Source: Phymatolithon calcareum (Eukaryota > Rhodophyta > Florideophyceae > Hapalidiales). From it: DNA of 64,000 nt. The stretch lies in the NCBI GenBank assembly GCA_977006965.1, contig OZ345385.1:1178001-1242000 (forward strand), in the 5' to 3' direction. Made by a program: the position numbers and the translations under genes. Positions within the stretch are counted from its first letter, which is position 1, and each line of letters opens with the position of its first letter. The notes beneath the pieces were generated by a model. It made no database searches and had not been told where the DNA came from. It saw nothing but the letters and a program-made list of their open reading frames with translations. Shown here in pieces: positions 11,351-20,783 of the stretch.

Positions 11351-11613
11351 CCTGTGCGTCACAGATAGGAACCAAGAGCTCAGTCAGGAATTTTTCCCCG
11401 CTACAGTGCAGGGTTTTTTTGAACTTGCAAGAGCTGTGATCCGGCCTCCCCATGGGAGAAGACTATCACCTTCTGGTAGTATGGTAGTACATGGATTCCG
11501 CCCTGAGTGGTGTGCCGCAACGCTCAAGGAAGCTGGGAGAGAAGACAGAAGAAGATGAAAGAAGGCAGCGAGATGACTAGCTACCGTGAGCGTCCTAAAT
11601 GGTTTCCAACCCG

Positions 11614-11670
11614 GGGCATCCCTTTGAAGGACGGCGACTGAAGATTGGCTATGTAGCGATATAGATGTTA
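11614..11670 (+). repeat. Short dispersed repeat, also at 22377-22433
   Basis: About 57 bp beginning GGGCATCCCTTTGAAGGACG match 22377-22433 with few differences. In the minus frame both copies read SQSS(V/F)AVLQ(R/K)DA, so it may be a fragment of a repeated coding sequence. Confidence 0.7.
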
Positions 11671-11825
11671 AGCTTCCCCAAGGTCTGCACATTGTGCAGC
11701 TTGGGCAGCTGTTGTGACATCAAGTACCACTCGTATCTGTTAAGTCTACTGGAGCCGTAAGGATGTGGAGTTGTTTACCAGCTCTGATAAATCCCGCAAT
11801 AAAAGAAAGAAAGAAAGAAAATTTA

Positions 11826-12540
11826 TTGCACGTGCTGCTCTCTACGCTTTAGATCCCCGTCGCAAGTAGCATCTCCGTCATCGCAGGCGGTAAGCTCGAT
11901 AGTCATGGACTGAGCCGCTTCGTCGATGTGTGTTCGATTCTCCTCGACGACGTTGTGGATCTTGGGTCTCCCTTATGTCTGCGAAAAGTGAACAGTGTTT
12001 CTGCACGAGCAGTGACTGGCCCTCATTTTGGACGGCAAGTAGGGCTTCTTGCGCTTGCGGCCCGGCTTAGCCACATGGTCAAACGGCACCAAATCATCCT
12101 GTACGAGATGGTCTCCAGTGCCTGCAACACGCGTGATGCTGCCCGCATGCTGCTTAGCCCACATTCTGAACATCCATACATCCCCGAAGCAGTGCTTGTT
12201 CCACGGGTCGAACGACACCCGATGCTGCACCAAGCGCCTGGAAGCGTACAAATGTGCAGCGACGACGTAGCTACATGTCCTTAGGGCTCTTCAAGGCGAC
12301 GAAAGGAGAATGTAGCGCGGTAGTCGCTACTAGCTGCCACATAGAATGGTGTTTCTTCGATGCGAACAACACAGCTGAGCACGCCACTTCCGATGACCTC
12401 GGGCACCACAAGCAGCTTCTCCGCTCGGGCAACTTTTTCCTAGTGCTTCTCGTGTTGTAGGAGATCACGACCTTGACAACGTCGTCAAAGCTTGATCCAG
12501 CTTAGTCGCCATCTGTAGAACGAGCTTCTTCTTTCCATGA
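11826..12540 (-). pseudogene. Transposase-like relic inside the TIR element
   Basis: Minus-strand pieces in shifting frames include RKLLV-like and VVPEVIGSGVLSCVVRI segments, DPWNKHCFGDVWMFRMWAKQ, a basic tail PGRKRKKPYLPSK, and an acidic end (IELTACDDGDATCDGD). A terminal GRKRKK patch of this type is common at the C-terminus of MULE-like transposases, but no DDE triad can be assigned. Its position between the terminal inverted repeats makes a decayed transposase the most economical reading. Confidence in a specific superfamily is low. Confidence 0.35.
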
Positions 12541-12643
12541 TTTAGGAGTGGTTACTGCGGGAGTGTTGTGTTTTGAGCGTTGCAGATGAAGACGACAACG
12601 TGCTTTCAGAGCGCTGTCGAATTCGTAACGGATAAGTAGTATA

Positions 12644-12708
12644 TTTGGCTAGAGATGGCCATGTCGTGAATTTTGCCAATTTTTGGTGGCCATGTAGTGA
12701 ATTTCCTC
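12644..12708 (-). repeat. Right terminal inverted repeat of the 1.85-kb element
   Basis: Inverted partner of 10861-10925. Confidence 0.93.
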
Positions 12709-12804
12709 AAATATTAATCGTCATCAAGCTTTGATTGGATAAGAAGGATCTCCCTCGGGTCACCCCGTGGACAGCATCTGAGAACGGTGACCGTACATCC
12801 GGAT

Positions 12805-12842
12805 GAACCATGCTGAGAGACGAGCATCTCGCAGCATGGTTC
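12805..12842. repeat. 38-bp imperfect hairpin
   Basis: Outer arms GAACCATGCTG and CAGCATGGTTC are perfectly complementary; an inner GAGA/TCTC pairing adds to the stem. It lies just outside the right end of the TIR element. Confidence 0.8.
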
Positions 12843-12899
12843 GACCCTTCTCATATTTTCATTACACATCTTTACGATTCACGTCATCACATTTTTTCT

Positions 12900-13470
12900 C
12901 CTTTTCGCTGTAGAGCTCAGACCACGGCAAGCGAAAATCATATCAATTGCGGACTCAACAACGTTTCGGACATGACTCTTTAGAGATAATGGGTCGGATT
13001 TTTTTTGGATCGCCATGGTCTTCTTTCTTGCGCTGCGGGACCAAGAGAGCTTTCATCTACGATGTTGGAAGCGTTCCGCATCTTCCACAGGCTGTTTATA
13101 GCTCAAAAACTAGGTCTCCGCATTCCTCAAGGTCCACTTTAAGCATTTCGGTCTTCACTTCGTTCAGGCCAGGAGCCTTTTTGGTCCGAACTTTCAGCAT
13201 TTGACGAGGACAGTCAAAGTACGAAGGTCTTGATCGCCATCCCCCGACATCTCGGCATGTCTGGGTGACGTGGGCCGTCAACCACGTTTTGTGCAATGGA
13301 CTTCTCTGGGGTCAAATCCCCGGAGAGAGAATAATGCATATTTGCTTCTCTGTGGTCAAAGCAGCGAAGAGAGAACATTTCAGATGTCAGAAGAGGGCAA
13401 TCTAACGCCGCTCTTAAGTAATCCACTGTCACTAGCGCAGAAAACAGGAATTTAGTTCGTAAATTCAATC
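12900..13470 (-). mobile_element. Decayed LINE fragment (region before and into the reverse transcriptase)
   Basis: Minus-strand reading gives KKAPGLNEVKTEMLKVDLE near 13200-13140, equivalent to KGKAVGPDGVAVEMMH of the intact LINE-A. Then SLWKMRNASNIV and KKIRPI stand for ALWETCGRLKCLP and the YRPIS block. Frames shift repeatedly. The same KTEMLKV variant occurs at 29990-30030, so the two relics belong to one family. Confidence 0.7.
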
Positions 13471-13919
13471 CATAATTTCCACCGCCCTAAGTCTCATCAG
13501 AAGGCACACAAAACATACATGCAATACCTAAATTCATTTAGCGGTTGTATTGTAGATGCCCTGTGTGTGCTCAGAAGGTGAATAAAACTTGCATTCAGCA
13601 CCTAATTTATATTAATAAATTCCCATTGCGTTCAAATAAAGTAGCGCCTAAATTCTGCTGGTTGGAATGTTCTGAAGAACAAAAAAGGAACACAGTATAT
13701 AAAATGATGTAGAGAAAGATCCGCCGATCGCTAGCAAAGAAATCACTTTTGAGCCGTGGCACCTCCCCCGCATGATCGCTGTCACCGTGGAAGAATCTCT
13801 GCACAACTTGTTCGCCGCCTGGCTCGGTGTGGTGGAACCAAGCGCGTTTTAGGTATCCGCTATGGCCGGATTCGGTAGAAGAAGGACAAAATTGAGTTGT
13901 CGCTTCTAAATCTAACTCA
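13471..13919. other. No gene recognised
   Basis: AT-rich sequence with no coding match. Confidence 0.4.
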
Positions 13920-14408
13920 AAAGTCTACTCTAACTGTACCCCGTACAGAACCTCGTCGTTCATCCCTCGACGTTGCACGGCTCTCGACGGCCTCGAGTGG
14001 CGAAGTCTGGATACCGTTCCCAAAAGAATATGCAGTGTGTCTTGATACTCTGCAGGAAATGTCGTAAAACTGTTTTGCGGCCACGTGTTCCACACAGTTT
14101 GCTTTGATCAGATTGCTGCTCGTGCTGTTGCCGACGATAAAATACATCACTGCTGCTTATGCAAATCTCCCGTTCTTCCCAAAATTCGATTTTATCCTTC
14201 GTTCAAGTCTACGTACAAGACGGACGAGGAGAAGCATGTCACAGCTTGTGCTCCGCTTCATCAAAAACAAATAGCAAAAAGGAGGGAGAAGAACAGAAGA
14301 AGGAAAGAGAGAAGGAATAGAAAAGAACAAGAAAACGGAACTCAACGCCAGCAGTTTTTACAGGATCTGCTAAAACTTTCCCCATCCGTCGGAGACAAAA
14401 GTAAATGA
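13920..14408 (+). pseudogene. RING-finger protein relic
   Basis: Relic of a RING-type (probable E3 ubiquitin ligase) protein. Reading KEYAVCLDTLQEMS (about 14023-14065) and then, after a frameshift, VVKLFCGHVFHTVCFDQIA and CCLCKSPVL gives the RING order C-x2-C ... C-G-H-x-F-H-x2-C ... C-x2-C. The first Cys is replaced by Tyr (EYAVC where ECAVC is expected). The C-terminal part is strongly basic (KRREKNRRRKERRNRKEQ) and ends PSVGDKSK at 14408. The Cys loss and frameshift mean the finger cannot fold. The segment upstream (from about 13920) is open but unrecognised. Target and partners are unknown. Confidence 0.72.
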
Positions 14409-14953
14409 GTTGGAAACTTTCTCGTTGCTCAGCATTGCGTCTGCTCCTGTAAAAAAGCAACGATGACTAACTGTTCACTGATAGTCATGACCTAAACAGA
14501 CCAAGACATTGAAGACCAATCACCACATCAAGCCACGACTACCTTGAGCAAGAGCCTGCGATGTAAGCGGAAGAGAAGCAGCGTAAACGGAGCATTAGGT
14601 GCTCCAGTACACCAAAAGCGGCTCTCAGCTAATATCGCGAATGCGTGTAGTGCAGTCAAGCAATGGAAACCTATGTTAGAAAGCTTCGCGCTCTCCAAAT
14701 AAATGCGAACGGGTATCAAAGACGCGCTACTGCGAGCACCACTCAGAAAAGCACTCGTCCCGGACAAAATCGCCCTGGAAATGCTACAAGCAAGCCCTGG
14801 ATTGAGTGGTGACCTTGCGACGCTATGGGAAACATGCGGTAAACTTCGTTGTCTACCAACGCAATGGCGCCACGCATCCTTCATTCCTATCACAACAAAG
14901 GACCAGCCCATATCCCAGAGAACTACCGCCCAATATCGCTTCTCAGCCAAGTG

Positions 14954-15259
14954 AAGAGAGCGCCTGGACTAAGCGAGCACTCGACGAGCTCCTAACCATG
15001 TTTCAGGCTGTGGACAAGTAAGGACTGCCTGCAACTTGAAATCGCAGCGTGTCACAGGACAGGGGAGTAACTTTCCCCCTCGAGGTCCCGAAGGAGATCA
15101 GAGGTGGGTTTTCGTAATCCACTGAATCGTGTTGCACCAACAAGAAAAGTAAACCGCTTCAAGAAAGAATCTAGCCAAAAACCTCTTGGCCTTAGGAAAG
15201 CTTCCCCGAGCGTCAACAAATGCGTTGGTAACTTTTAAATAAAAATCTACCTTTCTCTT
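14954..15259 (+). mobile_element. LINE-E 3' end nested in the LINE at 14560-17060
   Basis: A 306-bp insert flanked by the perfect 15-bp duplication CTTCTCAGCCAAGTG (14939-14953 and 15260-15274). It encodes the end of a LINE-E ORF2 (TKRALDELLTMFQAVDK and stop at about 15019), then a 3' UTR with the CCCTCGAGGTC word shared with 26990 and 63110, and ends GGTAACTTTTAAATAAAAATC. Confidence 0.93.
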
Positions 15260-15822
15260 CTTCTCAGCCAAGTGCGAATCATTACTGACTCCGCGATGAA
15301 CTCCGCGATACGCGAACGCTACAAATTCCACCAGTTCCAGCTGGGCTTCCAGAAGAACAAAGTGACGGAACTCGCAATCCTAAGAGCGACGAGTGCTATG
15401 AGGCGATGCCACCGATCCTCGATTTGTCTTCCGCTTACGACCGCGTCTCACGAGATATCCTCCAACGCAGAGTCGAATCATGCCTACTCAAAAGTATCAC
15501 AGAGATGGTCCAGTACCTACTTAAGCCGTCGTGGATCACCACAGCCGGAAACGAGGAAAACCAGTGGCTCTTGATCGATCGCAGAGTCCCCCAGGGCTCT
15601 CCTCTGAGTCCTTGTCTTTAAAACATGTTCATGGGCACCTTCGCCTTGAAAGTTGCGGGAGTCTCTCTGCGCTTATCAACTTACCCGGAAATTCTTTTCG
15701 CAGATGACGTACAGCTACAAGCTAAAAACTCGGATGGAATGCACCGGCTGCTAGATGCCGCGAAAAGCTGAGCAAGAGAGAATGCATGCCGTGGAATACC
15801 CAAGAAGGAAAAAGCGAAGTTC

Positions 15823-16754
15823 TTCTTCTTCTTTATTTCAGAATACGTTAACTAAAGTTAACATCTCGGGTTGTCAAGCAACCCCTCATTGTTCACGAAT
15901 TTGAGTACTTCAAGCGGTTTCTCCCTACATAATTCCTCTACCGTTTTAGGGCCTGCTCTACCAATAGCCTGTCGTCTGATAAAGCACTCTCACTGCAGCG
16001 AAGAATTAAGTGACCAACAGTCTCTTTAGTCCCACCTGAACAGGCCTTGCACATGGGGTCGTAGTCCCCCGTGCGATCGTCCTTCCGGTGAAAAGCTGCT
16101 ACCAGCGATCAGCATTCTGCGGAAAGTTGATTTAGGATGACTTCAGCGCGTCTGTGACTAATCCGGAGTTCTGGGGGTAGAAACTGTACACTTCTTGGTT
16201 TCATCGAATTGCGCGGTTCAATTATGGACCGCGCGGCTTCCATGGTCAAGGGCACGCCTTGATGCGTCACGAGATCTGATTCCGTAATACCTCGACTAGC
16301 AAGTTCGTCGGCTTTCTCGTTCCCAGGTATCCCACAGTGGTCATCAATGCCTCTATGGCTTCCCACAGCTTGCTTGTTATTTCGCCATACATCCGAGGCT
16401 GTCCGGCCAATGCATTCGGACAGCTCCTACTATCGGTGAACCACTGAATGTGTTGTCCGCCATCGAAGTTGTTGTACGGCTTCGAAAGCTCGGACCGCCG
16501 CGAATACGTCCGCGTGGAAGGATGAGCCGATCGCTCCGGTGCCTCTTTGCTGAACGGCGTAAAACGTCCTGATATTGGCCGTGTACCATCCTTCGTCCCA
16601 TCGGACAGAAACTCTTTCGTTTTCGGCTAGGCCCTTCAGAGCTCTTTCCAGTATTGAACCAACGCTGCCATACGTCCATATTTCCATGTCCGCCGGTTGC
16701 TCCGTATTCCTTTCCCCAATGAACCTTCCCGCTGTCGCCAGTTGTTCGAATTTG
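15823..16754 (-). mobile_element. LINE-F (RNase H and CCHC end) nested in the LINE at 14560-17060
   Basis: A 932-bp minus-strand insert flanked by AAAGCGAAGTTC (15811-15822) and AAAGCGAAATTC (16755-16766), 11 of 12 bases equal. It encodes an RNase H domain: MEIWTYGSVGSILERA (the DGS position now YGS), SSFHADVFAAVRAFEA, then HCGIPGNEKADELASRGI. This is followed by the C-terminal knuckle CKACSGGTKETVGHLILRC (C-x2-C-x8-H-x4-C). The 3' tail is a GAA repeat ending at 15823. Several frameshifts are present, so it is dead. The reverse-transcriptase part was lost by 5' truncation. Confidence 0.92.
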
Positions 16755-17060
16755 AAAGCGAAATTCTAATATACCCGGGCGTGTTCCAGCGAAAATTCAG
16801 ACTTGTGGGGTCCGAGCTCCACGAAACCCGCCGTCTGAAATACCTCGGTACAACGATCGACAATACAGGCGGAACCGACCACGCCAACCTGAAACGCCTT
16901 TCCAAAGCGAAAGGTATACTCCTCGTCCTCCGGGATATTGGCGTCACAGCTAAAGGACTGCCGACAACAAAATGCATACCCAAATTTAAGGCCCTGCTCC
17001 AATGTCGATGGGAATACGCATTGTATCTAACGCCGTGGTCGAAGTTGCGTCAGAATACAT

Positions 17061-17640
17061 TGTATTATGTACTATAAAACGACCTGAGAGCTGAACTCTA
17101 GGAAGCTGCCGTGAGGAGGGAAGCAAGCACCAAAAGAATGATGCCGCATAGCGTACCATTAGTCTCGCCCCCACGGAAAGTCTAGGATTCAACGCGATGT
17201 AGTAGAACTCGTGATGGTGAGGAAGGGAACAAAACAGGAGAGAAAAACAGGGTTGGATTGCTTGCTTAGAGCTGGTCCACGAAGGGAGTCAATATCCGTG
17301 TGCGTGGAGCTATTTCAACCAGGGAAAGCCAGCAGTGTTGAACAGAGGAATTTTCGCTCGAAGTTGCGTGGATCTGGCGCAGAAAGCAGTTAGGATGCGG
17401 TCCGGACTCAGTGCATCGATGCCAATCGGTCTTCGGGAAACTGAAGAATCCCGAGTATCACACTCCTTAGATCGAGCTTTGTAGATATCTCGCAAGGCAC
17501 CACGCCAAATGGAGGGGGTGCTCCCAGCAAGCCCCCCAAGAACTCCAGTTAAGAGAGAGGATCATCTAGGATTCGAACTTTTCCCATCGCCAATGAAAGC
17601 GGTAGGTTTCGGCGGACTACAATACGTAGCTACTGAGAAA
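17061..17640. other. No gene recognised
   Basis: No coding match on either strand; probably decayed repeat sequence between LINE pieces. Confidence 0.4.
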
Positions 17641-17700
17641 GCCTTGCCGAATATTCGTAAGACTGTGAGGCTTTTAAATATAACTTCAATAAAAACTCGT
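17641..17700 (+). mobile_element. LINE-C 3' end (short)
   Basis: Carries GCCTTGCCGAATATTCGTAAG and GAGGCTTTTAAATATAAC, matching the 3' terminal consensus of LINE-C seen at 38815-38867, 47560-47610 and in inverse at 59957-60015. Confidence 0.75.
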
Positions 17701-18045
17701 TGAGGCTTGCGAAAAATTGTCGTGAGCCAAGAAAATATGGCTTGATTCTGTCCGAGGAAGAGTTTCCAATGGTGGGTGTTCCACGATTCGGTGGCCTGAA
17801 AAATACACCTCTGGTCCTTACAGGGACATCAAGGAAGTAAATAAGTCCACGTTCATTTGTCGTGCGAGGGGATTAGAGTTGCGGTGATCGTTTACGCCGC
17901 CTTGTACATACGTGGGCTGTTGACATCCTGTAATATGCCCAGGAGCTCGTCGAGCACTCGCTTAGTCCATGTGCTCTATTCTTTCGAGAGTCTGTCCCTC
18001 GAGAGTCCGTTAATGACGTCTTCGATAGCCTCTAGCTGAAATTTT
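17701..18045 (-). mobile_element. LINE-E 3' portion
   Basis: The minus strand encodes LEAIEDVINGLSRDRL and TWTKRVLDELLGILQDV, matching the end of LINE-E ORF2 at 63174-63300 and 15000. A 3' UTR follows towards 17701. It abuts the palindromic repeat at 18046. Confidence 0.75.
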
Positions 18046-18083
18046 ACCTCAATTGAGTGGCACTTTTCCCTCAATTGAGGGTA
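18046..18083 (+). repeat. Paired CTCAATTGAG palindrome unit, left
   Basis: Two copies of the perfect 10-bp palindrome CTCAATTGAG lie 14 bp apart. The whole unit recurs in inverse orientation at 19953-19990. The pair could be the ends of a 1.95-kb element, or two independent copies of a small repeat. Confidence 0.8.
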
Positions 18084-18439
18084 TGTGATACATATAATTT
18101 TTTGCAAACGAAAGCTCTCCAACATCAGGCTCTTCGACAGCGTTAAGCTTATGGATAGCAACAACACGCTTCGTGAAACAGTCTCAAGCAAATGAATGCG
18201 ACAGATGTATGTTTCGCCACCATAAAGCTTGCTACATGATGAATATATGGCAGTCATTTTCCTCACTTTGCAAACTTTGCGGTTGATTTGCGCCGCAAAA
18301 GTAGTCGTCATGGCATTCGAATTCTTCCTTTTCTTCTCGGTGGGAATGAAGCGGGTTCGAACACCGCTCTCTAACGTAATTGTGCGATATGAATTGAATG
18401 AATGTTGACGAGTCGTACTGGAGTTCAATGCAGTATCGA

Positions 18440-19380
18440 TGAATTGCTGGACCAGAACTTCATGTTATCTTTGCTGCATCACGCGCTGCTGACACTCTGG
18501 ATAACCTTCAGAGATTAGAAACGAGCTATCAAGCAAGAAAGTTGCCGGATGTGTTCACACGAAACGACCATTGGAGCAGTGGGTTCGTCGTTCGACGCCG
18601 AAATATTCTCGGCCGTCTGAACTTTTGAGGAGATAGAACACTTGCGAATCCCATGCGTACACCACATTGGCTTGTTTGCAGACAGAAGAAGCGTCCTCGA
18701 TGCGCTGACCAAGCAACGATGGATGTATGGGGAGATGACAAGCTGTCGGATACTATGGGAAGGCTGATTGATAACATGATCACTTTCGAAGCAATTTGTA
18801 TCCCAAGCTACTAAGGGCTCCCTGGGAACGAAAAAACGGACCGCCTTGCTCGAAAAGGCATTACGGAGTCAAGTCTGGTGACGCATCAAAATATACCCTT
18901 AACCATAGAATCTGCGTTGTCGATTGTCAATCGGCACAAGTCGACAAAGCTTAGGAGTATGCAACTGTTACCCTCAGAGCGCAATATAAGCCACAAGCAC
19001 GCTGAAACTACTCTCAATCAACGTGCCGCACTATTTGCTCGCTGGAAACAGTTTTTCAAGATATTACCGTTGACTGTGACCCTATATGCAAGACCTGCTC
19101 TGCGAGAACCAAGGAGACCGTGGGGCATCTACTCCTACGCTGTAGTGGACGTAATGTATCAAGGCGCTAGAATATCGTTAGAGTTTTCACCAAAACGGTG
19201 GAGGAAATATGCATTGAGAAACGGGTCGAAGTACTTCCGTTCGTGAACAATGAGGGGCTGTTTGAAAATATCGCAAAAATCTTAGAGAGAGTAGCAAAGA
19301 GAGCCCCCAAATGGCACCTAGTGCTTCTGAGGACTGCGTTGCAGCTTGCTTGGTCTATTGGTTAGCTTTTCGTTGCGAAT
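18440..19380 (+). mobile_element. LINE-F RNase H region, decayed
   Basis: Plus-strand pieces read TTIGAVGSSFDAEIFSAV, LFADRRSVLDALTKQRW, then GLPGNEKTDRLARKGITESS (the IPGN-KAD RNase H motif) and LVTHQNIPLTIESA. After that comes CKTCSARTKETVGHLLLRC and EVLPFVNNEGLFENIAKILE. The order and residues match the nested LINE-F at 15823-16754, but this copy runs on further at its C-terminus. Stops are frequent; it lies between the two CTCAATTGAG units. Confidence 0.88.
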
Positions 19381-20783
19381 GGAGCAGGAAAATTGGCGTT
19401 TTCTATTGAAGGTTGGCGAAGACGAGTACTGTAAGCAGGATTTGGCAATGGTAAACTTTTCCAGTGTGGGCTCAGTCCAAGGTGCCAAACGGGCTGAAGC
19501 ACCATCATCAGGTTTTTATGAATTGAGGCTAACAATCTTGACGGTCGCAATCTTAATCTTCTTCACTGGGTGCTGAATTAGGACCCTTTCTACGCACAGT
19601 GACCTGCTTGCGAGACCACCGAACTTCTCTTCAATTACATCCTGAGCCGTACCAATCACGTTTATTAACTTGGAAATGACTGTCTATAGTCTACAACATT
19701 CTTCTCGACTAAGTGCCTTCGTTTCCTTGGCATGTTTGGATGCACCGATCCGTAGACGGGAGTCTTTTTCTTGCGGCAGAACAGGTCTGATTCTTAAGAG
19801 TAGACAGCACATTTTTGTTCCTAGCTCAGCACGATGTGCTTTTCAGGTTGTAGTTGCGCTACTCCTCGCACAGAAGACAAGCCCGGCTTTACGACTCTGG
19901 CGTGAGCGAGCTGTTTCGCCTTCGTGTTATAGATTTTTTCGAGCTTTTAAATCACCCCTCAATTGAGGGATTTACACTCAATTGAGGTGGTTAGTAAACT
20001 AGACACTACAGTAGTGTTCAAAAAACAGTTCAGGTTACATCTGTCCCGAATCATAGCGTGTCGTACTTTCGAATGACTGGTAAACGTCGATGAGAGGGTC
20101 TTGTAAGTTTCGACGCACTGTAATAATTATCCTCATGCCTCCCGAAGCGAAATTATCTATCAGCTGAAAGACATATACTGTAATCCTCATTTCAAAAAAT
20201 ATGCTCCCCCAGTGCTGTTTTGCCCAATGGTGAGTGCCCACAGCTATACTCCATCGCCGCAAGTCGTCCACTGGAAACGTCTACATCCACAGAACTCTCT
20301 TACTTGCAAAAATGGGACCATCTCCATTCTCCTGTTTCTGAAAATCTCTTGTCCGCACCGGGCAGACATGGCCATTCTGCTCTGCGGTTGTTTGTCCATG
20401 AGCAAGCAAAAGCCGCAGAGCTCCAGTACCTAACTCGCAAGGGCGTGATCAGTATCTTCTGCGTTTGGCGAGCACCTCTACTGTCGCACAATGCAGTCAT
20501 ACGTCATTGACCCTTCGTCCCTTCCGGGCGGCAAGCAGTGGGCGTAAGCGTGCTCCTCCATTGTTGTCCCGAAAGATGCGTCTGAAGCCGTCATCAAGAA
20601 CGCTGAATTGCTCCGCGAATCCCTACGTTGCGATGCTTCTCCTGCAGGCGGATTTTTCCAAGTCTTGTCGCTCATACCCATTTAGGACTGCATTCTCTTT
20701 TATGTACGATATCTTCTTCTCCATCGCCATTTTATCTTTCCCCGTTTCGGTGCGCTAACCAAGTACCACGTTTCTCTCAACAG
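19381..20783. other. No intact gene; palindrome unit and possible upstream exchanger exon
   Basis: Apart from the palindrome unit at 19953-19990, no family is recognised. A plus-strand piece near 20495-20660 (YVIDPSSLPGGKQWA, DASEAVIKNAELLRESLRCD) looks protein-like and lies just upstream of the exchanger relic, but I cannot place it. A TTTCTCTCAACAG acceptor-like stretch ends at 20783. Confidence 0.35.
19953..19990 (-). repeat. Paired CTCAATTGAG palindrome unit, right
   Basis: Inverted copy of the unit at 18046-18083, with a shorter spacer between the two palindromes. Confidence 0.8.

Larger units (their letters stand above)
10861..12708. mobile_element. DNA transposon with 65-bp terminal inverted repeats
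   Basis: The left end (10861-10925) and the reverse complement of the right end (12644-12708) agree over 65 bp with one mismatch, both starting GAGGAAATTCACTACATGG. Each end carries the 15-bp word TTCACTACATGGCCA twice (one right-end copy has the mismatch), 31 bp apart, a likely transposase-binding arrangement. The 1848-bp element contains a GC-rich repeat (11045-11350), a short repeat (11614-11670), a GAAA run (about 11800-11820) and a minus-strand relic with a basic GRKRKK patch (11826-12540). I could not read a convincing target-site duplication (flanks ATAAAACAAC and AAATATTAAT), so superfamily is open; a MULE-like origin is possible. Confidence 0.85.
14560..17060 (+). mobile_element. LINE ORF2 (reverse transcriptase) interrupted by two later LINE insertions
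   Basis: One plus-strand LINE lies in three blocks. Block 1 (14560-14953) gives LVPDKIALEML, LWETCGKLRCLPTQWR and YRPISLLSQ. Block 2 (15275-15822) gives FHQFQLGFQKNKV, LDLSSAYDRVSRDILQ, RVPQGSPLSPCL, ILFADDVQLQAK (catalytic FADD) and ends EGKSE. Block 3 (16767-17060) continues ILIYPGVFQRKFRLVG and CRWEYALYLTPW. The interruptions are a plus-strand LINE-E end (14954-15259) and a minus-strand LINE-F (15823-16754), each with its own target duplication. Stops and frameshifts are present in every block. It resembles LINE-A and the 9430-9738 fragment. Confidence 0.9.

Noticed and set aside
11826-12540. Firm MULE transposase call
   Set aside because: The basic C-terminal patch is suggestive, but no DDE residues or target duplication could be read.
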